In this document: positions 45,930 through 55,969 of the stretch, one piece after another | Layout: every line of letters starts with the position of its first letter | Numbering within the stretch: the first letter of the stretch is position 1 | Source of the DNA: Odontocerum albicorne | Taxonomy: Eukaryota; Arthropoda; Insecta; Trichoptera; Odontoceridae | Direction: 5' to 3' | Length of the DNA stretch: 64,000 nucleotides | NCBI GenBank assembly: GCA_949825065.1 | Contig: OX463845.1 | Coordinates: 27,091,912 to 27,155,911 of the forward strand | Notes under the pieces: model-generated | What the model was told of the DNA's origin: nothing | The model's database searches: none | What the model saw: the letters and a program-made list of their open reading frames with translations, nothing else | Made by a program: the position numbers and the translations under genes

Positions 45930-46155
45930 TTCTTTATCTTCTTATTTATCACCCATCGTGGGCTCTCTTAGTGACCTCCGTAGCTCTCCTGTTTCTAGCA
46001 CATTTCCTTCCAATCACCTACCGAATATCGTTAGAACATCCTGAGTTTGTCACATCTCCTACCTGTTCTTAGCTGACTTGACGACTGTGTCCGCGTGGAA
46101 TTCAAAGACTTCCTGTGTCCGTCTGTTATCTGGTCATCTCACTTTATGTCCTCAT
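45930..46155 (-). mobile_element. Probable LINE 3' end
   Basis: The minus strand reads RPDNRRTQEVFEFHADTVVK SAKNR, then DVLTIFGR-LEGNVLETGEL RRSLREPTMGDK, consistent with the terminal WK.VA.DR..WR.L.EPTMG region of jockey/RTE-like elements. It borders the tandem array on its right. Confidence 0.6.
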
Positions 46156-46162
46156 GTTTGAA

Positions 46163-46718
46163 AGGCAAATGTTTCTACTGCGTGAATAACTCTGACATGC
46201 TGCCTTATTTAATCTTCGTGTTTTGATCCCGCAATGTTACACCGAGCAGTCATCTTTACATATAAATAAAGAAAACATAGTTTTGTGCGTTATTAATAGT
46301 CTAGGCATAATACGTTTAGATAATGTGACAGTTTATATATAAACACTCACATCAGACAAATGTTTCTACAGCGTGAATAACTCTGACATGCTGCCTTATT
46401 TAATCGTTCGTGTTTTGATCCCGCAATGTTACACCGAGCATTCTTCTTTACATAGTTTTGTGCGTTATTAATAGTCTATGCATAATACGTTTAGATAATG
46501 TGACAGTTTATATATAAACACTCACATCAGGCAAATGTTTCTACTGCGTGAATAACTCTGACATGCTGCCTTATTTAATCGTTCGTGTTTTGATCCCGCA
46601 ATGTTACACCGAGCATTCTTCTTTACATAGTTTTGTGCGTTATTAATAGTCTATGCATAATACGTTTAGATAATATGACAGTTTATATACTCGTATAAAC
46701 ACTCACATCAGACAAATG
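46163..46718. repeat. ~180-bp tandem array, three copies plus a stub
   Basis: Units start at GRCAAATGTTTCTACTGCGT (46163, 46355, 46530) with a final stub at 46711. Lengths are 192, 175 and 181 bp. The first unit has a 15-bp insertion (TATAAATAAAGAAAA), and the third ends with an inserted ACTCG. Units 2 and 3 are nearly the same. Within each unit lies TTTGATCCCGCAATGTTACA CCGAGCA. Confidence 0.95.
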
Positions 46719-47000
46719 ATTTTTTCTTTAGATGTAATATCATGATAAATTAAGTTTACTTCTTTTTTCCTTTTAAGTGTGTCGATTTTTTGACTAGATC
46801 AACAGTGTGCTCGAGATAAATGTATTGAAGTTTTTACATTATCTTTCCTTCTGCCATAAAATATTGTTTTGGTCAGTGTTGCTAATAAATAATGTGTTTT
46901 TTTTTATCAAATCTCATCTTAAAACCAATGTACTAAGATGATTGACGGTTTTTTTAGCATCGTAGGTATTATTTCTTCATCGTCAGTAAAGAAAACATGG
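46719..47000. other. Spacer, nothing recognised
   Basis: AT-rich, no gene or repeat. Confidence 0.5.
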
Positions 47001-47172
47001 CGTGTTTTGTATTGTATTATATAGTACAATCTGACGTGCTAATTTTCATATGGTAATCGCTTTTAACCAGAAAGATACGAATGAAGTCATGAGTGAAAAT
47101 CAGATTGGAATCCTTGTTAAAAAATCAAGGTTTCAAAGAAATAGCGATCCCCGTTTAAGACCACGGTGGTAC
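47001..47172 (-). mobile_element. SINE-1 copy, head eroded
   Basis: The minus strand has CAATCTGATTTTCACTCATG ACTTC, CTGGTTAAAAGCGATTACC, CGTCAGATTGTACTATATAA TACAATACAA. The head has lost box B; the terminus is CCACCGTGGTC. Confidence 0.85.
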
Positions 47173-47571
47173 ACTGTATTTTATAATTATTAGCTCAATC
47201 TGCTTATAAAAAGCTCAAAACTAAACATACATTACATATCGAGAGGTTTATGTTTGCTTTCTAAAGCTAAGTTTTACCGTATACGAGTTTAATGAACTAT
47301 TCATTAATAAAACATTCATAAATCTAGGTTGTACTTTAAAATGTAATTAATTCGTTTAAATATTGTACATAACATAAAAATCATATAAAATAGCTTGATA
47401 GTTAGCTATGTATTCGAAATAGCAGTCGAGTTTTACGAAGCTAAATACGAGTATTTCTTTTTTTTTTAAAAGAAACCCAAATAGCCTTAAAAGTATATTT
47501 TGGGATTGCGTCATCATAAAAGCTCTTCAAGAATGTATGTTTGATAACTTTTAAGCATCATTACAAAAAAT
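47173..47571. other. Spacer, nothing recognised
   Basis: AT-rich; a weak REP-D-like run at 47222-47270 was not called. Confidence 0.45.
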
Positions 47572-47652
47572 GTTAAACCGTTGGGTATCGAACCCGGGAA
47601 ACTTGGGTACGAAGAAACTATTCCAACAAATTATCCATTAACTATGACCTAT
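47572..47652 (-). mobile_element. tRNA-like SINE head
   Basis: The minus strand reads GGTCATAGTTAATGGATAAT, then a good box B CCCGGGTTCGATACCCAACG G. The body was not identified downstream. Confidence 0.65.
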
Positions 47653-47809
47653 TTTGCATACTTTCAATAAACAATCTAATGAGATTCTTGCAATTCTATT
47701 CATTTATGGGGTACAAATATGATGCTAGCAAAATGTATCTAAGTCAAACGTTAGACCTAATTCGAGTATATACGAGTACATTAATCAGTGGTTTGTATTA
47801 AATCCTTGG

Positions 47810-48082
47810 TCAGATATTTGTGTAGCACTCCAGAGACTTTCTTATAGTCTTGTAATCCATTTGTTCGCGACCTTTTACAATAGCATCACTATTTGCTAGC
47901 CACGAGTCAATACTTCCAGGCTCTCGTAAATTTACTATCACATCATAATTGCAATTGTAAACATTTCCTATCGCGTAAATGTGAGAAAAATAGCTCACTC
48001 GTAAAATACTGGACAAAGACTCACCCCAAGTTTTCTTTCCGAAAACGTAGTGGTGCGCCTGAATCGACTTTGTAGTGGCCAT
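47810..48082 (-). other. Unidentified coding-like ORF, 90 codons
   Basis: It starts at ATG (48080-48082) and stops at 47810-47812. The peptide begins MATTKSIQAHHYVFGKKTWG and includes YFSHIYAIGNVYNCNYDVIV, NLREPGSIDSWLANSDAIVK and GREQMDYKTIRKSLECYTNI. Its composition is balanced, with Trp, Gly, His, Cys and acidic residues, unlike AT-driven chance ORFs around it. I recognise no family. No splice sites or poly(A) signals are obvious. Alternatives: an intronic nested gene, an old integrated viral or mobile-element fragment, or chance. Confidence 0.4.
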
Positions 48083-48359
48083 ACTCGTGTTTATTAGGCC
48101 TTGTTAGACAGAGGCTTGTGAAATGGTCTGCAGACTATTTATGGTTCATATAGTTGACGAGTATTTTTTGTGTAATAGTTTTTCTCTGTCGGATTACAGA
48201 AGGCCAATGAGCTGTTTCGGGAGGCGTTGTTTTGGTTAGACTCATCTATTCTGTTATAGTGTGGATTCAATAATTAATTTATATGATGCCTCTCAATACA
48301 TAACTGACGTTAAATATATTGAAGACAGTGGCTGGAAGACAACATTATTTTCAGGCCAA

Positions 48360-48612
48360 TTAATCGAGCATTTAGAATTCAGAACCACTAGAGTAGTTAC
48401 GTGACTTGCAGTTTGTCATCGTACGTGTTGGCAATACTACCGCATAAACTGATACAACAACGCTCACATACGCCTAGTGCACGCGAGTTTTGTTACTAGA
48501 CTGACCTTTTTCTAGACTGTAACCCTTTTTTTGGGTTCCGTTTAGAATCGAACACGAAACTCTCGACTAGGTAGACCAGTATATTACCAACTACACTACG
48601 GAGGTCGTCTAA
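48360..48612 (-). mobile_element. SINE-2 copy
   Basis: The minus strand reads GACGACCTCCGTAGTGTAGT TGGTAATATAC, box B TTTCGTGTTCGATTCTAAAC GG, linker, TGTGAGCGTTGTTGTATCAG, TGCGGTAGTATTGCCAACAC GTACGATGACAAACTGC. Head and middle are complete and the 3' end is missing. Confidence 0.92.
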
Positions 48613-49694
48613 TGTGGAAATTCCTAAAAAATACTTTATCGATTAGTCAATTAAAAAAATGTATGATATATCAAGAACTTTTTATTAACAGTACAAAAGT
48701 TATGAAAAATATTTAGAAGTTCGTATTGATTCCTCGCTGCTGTGTTTGTTTAAACATAACTATTTACTTTCCACTTATTTTCTCAAAACATAGGTATCAA
48801 TATATCAATACTCTCAACATATTCTATATTTTGAACAAATATGTTTACCTCTCTCTATATCCCACAAACTTAATCTCAACTATTAATTACCCCTTCAGAG
48901 TGTTATCACCCCCTTTTCATTTCATAATCACAAGGCATTAATACTCAAGATATGTTCTAAGGGCCTTAAATACATCATCCTATTTAACATATTTTCCCGT
49001 TAACCCATTCACTCCTTTACATTAACAAAGATATAATTTGTATCACTTGAGTTAACCAGCTCTTTGTTATAACCGAGTTTACGTGACAGGTATATGCGTA
49101 GGTATCTTCGTGATTATTTACGGTGTATCTCCGTACGAAATATCAAGTAATAAATCAAACCGCGGGGTGAGATATATGTCACGTGTAAACCGCGAGCAAG
49201 GAATACAAGGGATGATTGTTGATTGAATATTTAATGTATGATTAAAACAACCCCATACTGTGGCTAATTGAGTTTATTTTAACATGTTCATTAGACACGG
49301 CAAGACGATCCAATACATTGTGAACTAAAATTTACTACTGCAAATTTTCTTCTGCTTAATGTTTCTTCTTGACTATTCATGTTTCTATCCAAAGTGTAAC
49401 ATATTTTTCATCCGGTTTTTTAAAATATGTTGAAGAGATCCTCCAAATTTTAAATTCAGGATTGATATATAATATAAAGGAAAGATATAAAAAAATATCA
49501 GTTCTGCGTTGACCACACTCTTTCCCACACAGTTGGCGTTATCCACGAATATATCACTTTGTCCCTTTATATTCAAGTCCCTCAAGTGGATGTCTATTGG
49601 ATCTAGGAATCTGTGTCTGAGAGATGTTTTTTTCCGAGAGAAGTAGAACTTTGAAGTTTATTTCGTCTTCATCGAATAAAATAATTATTTCGAA
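48613..49694. other. Spacer, nothing recognised
   Basis: AT-rich with no supported gene. Confidence 0.5.
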
Positions 49695-50195
49695 TCGATC
49701 CTGTAGTGTGGAATGGTCTGCATCAAAGTGTTAGAGATATAAGTGACGTGTGCAGCTTTAGGAAGCACTGGAAAACAGTCATTTTTTAGAAGTCTTATCA
49801 AAATGTATGATAATATATGAACAATAAATACATACACTAGACTATACTTAAAACTAAATGTGTAACTAGCACATATCGCAATATCTACAAAGATTTATTT
49901 ATAGTTCTTTTTTTTTGGTAAGTTTTCTGTAGTTTTCTTAATAAACATACTTTTTTAAACGACGAGGATTGAGGCCACGCGGTAACGCATTGGACTTCTG
50001 TACAGACCGGCATCGGCTCGATTCCCGACTACGAGGCTAGCAACGATGACGGACTTTTCTAAACATGTGCAGATGCGAGAAAGTAGCTAATATTATGTCC
50101 GCAGATGGGAGGAAGTAGCGAATCTCATTGGATCCCAAGATAGAGCGCCCTTATGAGAAGTCTGCTCTTTAAACGGTACTGTATAGGTTATCCTT
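49695..50195 (+). repeat. REP-D copy interrupted by a tRNA-like insertion
   Basis: Blocks GTGGAATGGTCTGCATCAAA GTGTTAG, ACGTGTGCAGCTTTAGGAAG CACT, AGTCTTATCAAAATGTATGA and AACTAGCACATATCGCAATA match other copies up to about 49953. After the insertion it resumes with CAGATGCGAGAAAGTAGCTA AT, GAGCGCCCTTATGAGAAGTC TGCTC and TAAACGGTACTGTATAGG. Confidence 0.85.
49955..50060 (+). mobile_element. SINE-3 head inserted in REP-D
   Basis: GAGGCCACGCGGTAACGCAT TGGACTTCTGTACAGACCGG CATCGGCTCGATTCCCGACT ACGAGGC has box-A-like and box-B-like parts. It aligns with 59.29-59.36 kb. AAAC occurs on both sides (49957 and 50061) and might be a short target duplication. Confidence 0.65.
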
Positions 50196-50280
50196 TAATT
50201 TTATCAAAGGTTTTGACTTTGAGGTTGTGGAACTCCAATTGAAATATTTATCAATAAAATATTTTATTATTCTACTATGA

Positions 50281-50394
50281 ACATTAATCTCGCTACACGT
50301 GATTCTACCTCCTATTGCAAGGCTCTCTTTAGGGAAACGTCCTGAAAAGAGTTTCAAGATAGAAGGTAGAAACACGCGAAGCGGGAATTAATGT
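50281..50394. repeat. 114-nt near-complete hairpin
   Basis: ACATTAAT at 50281-50288 pairs exactly with ATTAATGT at 50387-50394. Inside, CGCTACACGTGATTCTACCT CCTAT pairs with ATAGAAGGTAGAAACACGCG, and GGCTCTCTTTAGGG pairs with CCTGAAAAGAGTTTC, leaving a loop near 50333-50340. The mismatches are spread through the stem. It could be a pre-miRNA-like hairpin or a tiny MITE. Confidence 0.85.
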
Positions 50395-51036
50395 AATTAG
50401 TGAACAAAATAATGTATTAACTAAATATTATAAATGCCCTTTTATTATCATTATTTATTATTAAGCTCACATGCTTTTGAACCCTATTTTTTTTCTCTCT
50501 TCAGAATCTCAGCAAAATGAAATCTTATTAAGAATACGTATAAAGTGAAAAAAAATTCAAATAATCGCAGTAAAAATCAAATTCTCATTTCTAACAAAAA
50601 AGGTAACACAAATTGAAAATCTGAAATTCAGTCTTATTTGATACACTTGGTAAAATAAGCATTAACTCCCGCCTTCTTCCCACATCCGCTTTACACCTGG
50701 TTAACCCAGCGTAGGTAAAGTCAATACACTTGCCTTTTTTGAATACTGAGATGTGTATACCTCCCGGGATATCTTGATCCAATGTTGTGAGCCTCATATC
50801 ATAAGATATTCCACGGGTATTACACCCTCTTCACAGATTCCTTAATAACACCGTTTGAGATTATTTTGATTCAAAATATATTAACAAACCAACACCGCTA
50901 CGTCAATATATTTATATGAAAACATTTTTATAAAAGTTTTAAATAATTTATTTCACTTATTTAGGATGCATTAAGGAGTCGGATAAGTTAAATAAAGCAG
51001 AGATGTAAAGAGGGGGATCCCAGTATAAATATTGCG
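50395..51036. other. Spacer; 68-codon unidentified frame at 50591-50797 minus
   Basis: The minus frame contains LTTLDQDIPGGIHISVFKKG and CIDFTYAGLTRCKADVGRRR ELMLILP, with a mixture of residues unlike the neighbouring chance frames. No family was recognised; it could be a mobile-element fragment. Confidence 0.3.
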
Positions 51037-51215
51037 AAACTCTAAATCTTGGTGATAAAAAGGCTGCAACCAACACCTTCCTATCTATACACTCAACTTA
51101 TTGTTATATTTTTAACCTTTCAATAATAATAAACTTGAATCCCGCGTTAGAGCGCCTTTGAGAAGAGTCTGCTCTCTAAACGACCCTATAAATATTGTCA
51201 TTTTATTTTAACAAA
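51037..51215 (+). repeat. REP-D 3' part
   Basis: GGCTGCAACCAACACCTTCC TATCTATACACTCAACTTAT, then AATAATAAACTTGAATCCCG CGTTAGAGCGCCTTTGAGAA GAGTCTGCTCTCTAAACGAC, the 3' half of REP-D. Confidence 0.88.
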
Positions 51216-51869
51216 TTATTTAGCAAGTAAACACATTTAAAAAAATATATATATATGAGAAAATTATTAATATTTTTTAGAACCCTCGACAAGGAAAGAC
51301 GTGTCCTTAATGCAGATAATTGAAGACATTTGAAATATATTCAACGGGAATGGTAGATTTATCGATTGAATATCATTTTCACTTTGCCATGTTCAATCCA
51401 ATCATTAAGTTAGCATTAACCACGGATATATGCTTCCAACAATATTGGAATTGGCAATCACCTTTGGTCTGATACCCTTAATATCTGAAATATTTGATCG
51501 ATCTGAAGAGAAGAGGAACTCGATTAATTGGCAACAATTTGTTGCTCGAGTGATTCAGCTATTCGGGCATCAAATTATCTGTCTGTAACTTTAGTAGTAA
51601 GGAATACCAACACTCGAAGGATTCAATTTAGGTATTCCAGTGATTTTTTTGAGCATTGTTTGAACTTTTTGTACCACAAAAAAATATATTATAGCACATG
51701 TACTCTCATTTTATAGTCAGACTTATGCTGATATTTCCACTATTTCTATAAAAAAATAACTGGTAACAAAAAAGTTAAATATCTCACTTATTTCAATAGA
51801 AATTCATCAGTTTTTTCATCTAGCTATAGTATATTAGTGAAGACTATTTGTATTATTATATTGTGAAAC
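51216..51869. other. Spacer, nothing recognised
   Basis: AT-rich, no gene or named repeat. Confidence 0.5.
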
Positions 51870-51945
51870 ATTTTGCTGTATACAGTACAACTGAGCTAGA
51901 ATATTTCCATGCGGCAATATTTTCCAACCAATCTGAAAGACGACA
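51870..51945 (-). mobile_element. SINE-1 3' part (inverted neighbour)
   Basis: GCTGTATACAGTACAACTGA, CATGCGGCAATATTTTCCAA CCAATCTGAAAGACG is the inverted SINE-1 body, cut off where the plus-strand copy begins. Confidence 0.88.
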
Positions 51946-52125
51946 CCCGTGGCCAAGATGATAATACGCTTATCTTCTAGCCCGGAGGTTACGGGTTTGA
52001 TTCCCGTTAGAATCCAGATTATTTAAAAAATATTCCAGTCTTAGTTTCATACATGGTTTGTTTAACATCTTTCTGGTTGGTTGAATCTATCAACAAGCAA
52101 AATATGTATTCATTGTAATTATTGC
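51946..52125 (+). mobile_element. SINE-1 copy inserted beside an inverted SINE-1
   Basis: Head ACACCCGTGGCCAAGATGAT AATACGC, box B GGTTACGGGTTTGATTCCCG TTAGAATCC, linker, TCTTTCTGGTTGGTTGAATC, terminal body weak. Confidence 0.92.
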
Positions 52126-52857
52126 AAAGAATACCAGATATCTTAGTTGTAAATAAATTAAAGTCTTTAAAAAGCGAAAAGAAATAATCGTAGAATTATA
52201 ACCTCACTTTTACTAGTAAACAACTTTAAGCTGTCAAAGAATTTAAAATACACTTCGAAAATTATTAGTTCATTTATTGATTAAAAAAATCTTTTACATC
52301 CTCAATAACATACGTTCAAAAATAAGAGTAATTGTTATTATAAAAAGTACTTCTTTTCCAATAACTTTTAAAGTACTCGGAACGTACATATGACCGTGAA
52401 AATTAAAGGTAAAGTTTTGACGGTAAATACCGCCACGCATTGCAAAGCCGCCGCGACGCCCTGTTGGGACATGGGGAACTACCGTCGCCCTTCCCAGGCT
52501 ATATTACTGCTGACGTGACATTGAAGGCTCACCTCAGCAATTTAAAAGGCTTTCAGTGCTCATCAACTAAGCTCTCTCTGCTTCTGACAGAATAATTTAC
52601 ACTGGTGTTCGAATTAAAAAAATTCTCGCGTCATGCAAAGATCACATTTCATAGTTGACGGAAAGGTTAGGTTTGTTAAGTTCAATCTTTCCCTGTGTAA
52701 CGATTGTGTCTGTCAGTTAGTTTTTTAAAATTGGATTTAACCTGTCAAAATAACAAAGTAACGAACAAGATATTAATGGAATAACATCAATCATTATTAA
52801 TTGATTGAATGACTTACAGGAAAAAAAGTTTTATCCATCTTATAATATTAAAATTCA
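52126..52857. other. Spacer with a GC- and CpG-rich patch at 52425-52520
   Basis: GACGGTAAATACCGCCACGC ATTGCAAAGCCGCCGCGACG CCCTGTTGGGACATGGGG is far richer in G+C and CpG than anything near it. GACGGTA at the start and TACCGTC near 52482-52488 form inverted ends about 60 bp apart. No coding domain was recognised. Confidence 0.6.
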
Positions 52858-53032
52858 ACCCCCTTAATCGAGTGTACTCGTTCCGAGTAGTCTCGATTTA
52901 GAGCGTTGAATTTACTACTTAATCGAGTCTACTATGGAACTCACCGTTTGTCATTGGACATATTGACAATACTATCGCACCTAAAGAGGCAACAACACTC
53001 GTGCACATCTAGCGCATAAATGTTGTAACGAT
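52858..53032 (-). mobile_element. SINE-2 body fragment
   Basis: The inverted body contains GCTAGATGTGCACGAGTGTT GTTGCCTC (minus), GTGCGATAGTATTGTCAATA TGTCCAATGACAAACGG and AGTTCCATAGTAGACTCGAT. Head and 3' end are missing. Confidence 0.82.
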
Positions 53033-53134
53033 TATTTCAATGAAGTGCAGAGTGTGACACAATAGTTGCTAAGAAAAAGTTAATGTCAATACTGAAGCGA
53101 AATAATTCCTTTATAATTACGATTTACTGTAAAA

Positions 53135-53218
53135 CACCATATTGGTTGATTGGAAGAAAGCCACAGTGTAATGCATTCGCCAAGTTGCACAGTATACAAC
53201 GAAAATGTAATACACAAA
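53135..53218 (+). mobile_element. SINE-1 3' body
   Basis: TTGGTTGATTGGAAGAAAGC CACAGTG, CCAAGTTGCACAGTATACAA CGAAAATGTAATACA. Head absent. Confidence 0.82.
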
Positions 53219-54004
53219 ATCAGAGAAAAATTCAGGTGTCGATACACGCTTTATATTAAAACAAAATTTTCATTAAATTAAAAACCCGATATTTTATTTC
53301 ATTCAATATACTCGTATAACATCAATTAGGATTTCCAAAAAACAACCCTTTTTATAATATATTATCATAGCTAAGTAAAACTTCGAATAAATCCAATATT
53401 TTGTTAGCGCGTTGTATTTGCAGGCCCATTATAATATGCATATATTGTGATTGAAGCAAACGTGTTCATCTAAAAGATAAACAAGGAATTAATGTGCCTG
53501 CCTGCTAAATATTACAAATAATTTAAGCATTGTTTTAATGTATTGTGATAAGAGAATTACAAATATGAAGATACAAAAAGATTTCATGAAATTATAATAC
53601 CTATAATGTATGTTATGGAATTAGATTTGCTCGTAATTCATGATTGCATCCGGTGTGAAAAAGCTTCCAAGATACAACACTTATCAATATTTTCATTCAA
53701 ATTTTCAGATTGACGTTTGAAATTTCTAATAACTAACATAGTTTATAATTCTTGTGAATCAACGGCACGAAATCAATATAATGGGAGTATTTACAAAATA
53801 CCTCATAACTCAGGCTTAAGTTTGAAGTATGTTATCATCAACTTTTCAAATTCAAATTAGATTCGGATAAAAAATAATTATTTTTGTTTATTCATTCAAA
53901 CCAGATGGTAATACATTTCAGAATGTATCGACATTGCTTCTTGGATATCATTTGACAAAAAAAGTTTCGTGTTTTTAAATATTTTCTCTGATTTGTGAAG
54001 AACT
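53219..54004. other. Spacer, nothing recognised
   Basis: AT-rich, no gene or named repeat. Confidence 0.5.
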
Positions 54005-54954
54005 TAAAAATTCTTCTTCTTCTGCAACTTTCTGTAGACTCAAGAGTCTGTTATTACAGGATTATCTTCTTGTGATGTTGAGCTCCAGCTATCTCTCCAT
54101 CGTTTCGGGGGTCTCCCTGGTGGACGCCGTCCATCCGCTACCCCATGCAGGGCTAAGTATGAGATTCTTGTGGAATTCATTCTCTGTGCATGTTGGTACC
54201 AGTATCGTCGACGCTGTCGTCCTCATCTGACCACATCTTGGATTTCACAGACCTCTCGGATTGTGGTGTTCCTTACATGATCACGCAAAGTCTTCCCAGC
54301 AATAGCACGTAGAGTTCTCATTTATGTTGTCCTTAGCATAATTTTGGTCTTGACAGTTTCCGCCCTCGCTTCGATGCCATAGGTGAGGATAGGTCGCACG
54401 CAGGTCTTATAAATGGGTACCTTGCTATCTGTTCTCATATCTTTATTCCTCCATATGACCTCTCTCAGGCAGCCCACCACAACTGCAGCTTTACCTACCT
54501 AAGACCTTTCTTCTCTGGGGACGTCATGAGAGCTGAGCAGTTCACTGCCAAGATATCTGAACTGGGTTGTTTGTTCAATTGGCTCGTCACGTACTGAAAT
54601 TCTGCACTCTAGTGAGTCTTTGGAGAATGTCATACACTTTGTTTTTGCTACGGAGATAATCATGTTGTACTTTGAGCAGGATTCATCAAACTTTGTGAGC
54701 ATTCTCTGTAAGTCATTTTTGTTTTCAGTTATGATTGTAGCGTCGTCAGCATAACAGATAATTCTCACCGTTTCCTTACCATGAGTGTACCCCAACTTGA
54801 GAGATGCAACCTCTGCAATGATGTTATCCATTATGCAGTTAAAGAGAAATGGGCTTAGGCTATCACCTTGTCTATATATAAACACAAAAATCAGAGCAAA
54901 TGGGAAATATACTAAAAACTTAACAATTATGAAGGAAAATTTGTTTTCATACAA
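54005..54954 (-). mobile_element. Non-LTR retrotransposon: RT fragment with YADD and C-terminus
   Basis: The frame 54954-54499 holds RQGDSLSPFLFNCIMDNII (RT block 4), IICYADDATIITENKNDLQR ML (YADD catalytic Asp pair), NMIISVAKTKCMTFS and TTQFRYLGSELLSSHD. Below it, other frames give VPIYKTCVRPILTYGIEARA, TLRDHVRNTTIREVCEIQDV, RQRRRYWYQHAQRMN, RRPPGRPPKRWRD, and an end VYRKLQKKKNF at about 54005. Upstream RT blocks and endonuclease are absent (5' truncation). The RT segment itself has no stop for about 115 codons. The clade is RTE/craft-like by motif. Confidence 0.93.
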
Positions 54955-55054
54955 ACCAGGTTTTTAAACTTGCTTTCTAATTTACCTCAAATAAACTGCT
55001 AATGAAATGGAAAACCCAAAAAATTACGAATAGTTACATGTATGAAAATAGAAT

Positions 55055-55255
55055 ATTGTCCTCGGTGGTCAGATTCCTTTCTTCTAGACCGGGCGTCATG
55101 GACTCGATTCCCGTTGTAATCCAATTTTTGTTTTAATAATTAAGTCTGGTTTTCACTTCAAGCCTCTTTAACATTTTTATATTAGATGGAAAAAAATTGT
55201 CATGTAGAAATAAGTCTATCAGGTTGTACTGTTAACAGCGAAAGTACAATACAAT
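55055..55255 (+). mobile_element. SINE-1 copy
   Basis: Head GTCCTCGGTGGTCAGATTCC, box B GTCATGGACTCGATTCCCGT TGTAATCC, linker, AAGTCTGGTTTTCACTTCAA GCCTC, CTATCAGGTTGTACTGTTAA CAGCGAAAGTACAATACAAT A. The head has an internal deletion. Confidence 0.93.
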
Positions 55256-55389
55256 AGTTTATTTATAATATTAATGGTTGCCGCAAAAAAGGGTGCACGA
55301 ATAAAAACGTCATGGAAACGTGTCCTTCTTGCATATCCTAAAAGAAATTTCAAAAACATCGTTTAGTTACCTAAGTTACTTCTAGAGCT
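55256..55389. other. Short spacer
   Basis: Nothing recognised. Confidence 0.4.
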
Positions 55390-55545
55390 CACTCGTTATT
55401 GAATGTATATTTTGAAAGAAGTAGGAATTGTGTGAGAAAGTGTATGGATGTAAAAGAGGCAAAATATATGTGTCGCGATAAGAAAGTCTGCCGGCCTCTG
55501 CATATCTTGACAAGAAAATGGCATGATGGTATGTATGTATGCGAA
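55390..55545 (+). mobile_element. LINE-E 3' tail
   Basis: Reads SRNCVRKCMDVKEAKYMCRD KKVCRPL, then (next frame) a SAYP-equivalent, and WHDGMYVC, with the DNA ending GATGGTATGTATGTATGCG. This is the clearest short tail for defining the end of the family. The 60-codon frame is a relic, not a gene. Confidence 0.85.
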
Positions 55546-55969
55546 ATCTTTATATTTTCGAGTTTATTGTATTCCGATTGAAAATTAATTGCATGCGGCA
55601 GGTTACAAAGTAATTGAATCCAACATTGAAAAAATAAGCATAAAATATCTCAAATTTTATACGTATACTAGATTTTTATTGTTCATCATTTCAATACGTA
55701 AAATAATCTCAGAGAAGTTTTGCATCGCATAAAACGTTATTTTCAATGTGTAGTATTTTGATTTTACTTGCTTTAGTATTTACTTAACTAAAATGATCTG
55801 CAGTTTCCCCACGGGAGCTCGGTTCAATTCCTTCTTTGAAGTAATCGCAAATTGACGTCTGCCACTCGTCAATCAGAACGGTTTTAATCATTAACGGGTT
55901 GTATTTACAAATAAACCTAAAAAATCATTAATTTTAAACCAAAGCTAAAACAAGCATAACTTAAACGTA
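55546..55969. other. Spacer, nothing recognised
   Basis: AT-rich. AGCTCGGTTCAATTCCTTCT near 55817 is box-B-like but isolated. Confidence 0.45.

Noticed and set aside
47222..47270. Possible REP-D fragment (ACATTACATATCGAGAGGTTTATG)
   Set aside because: One short block only; could be chance.
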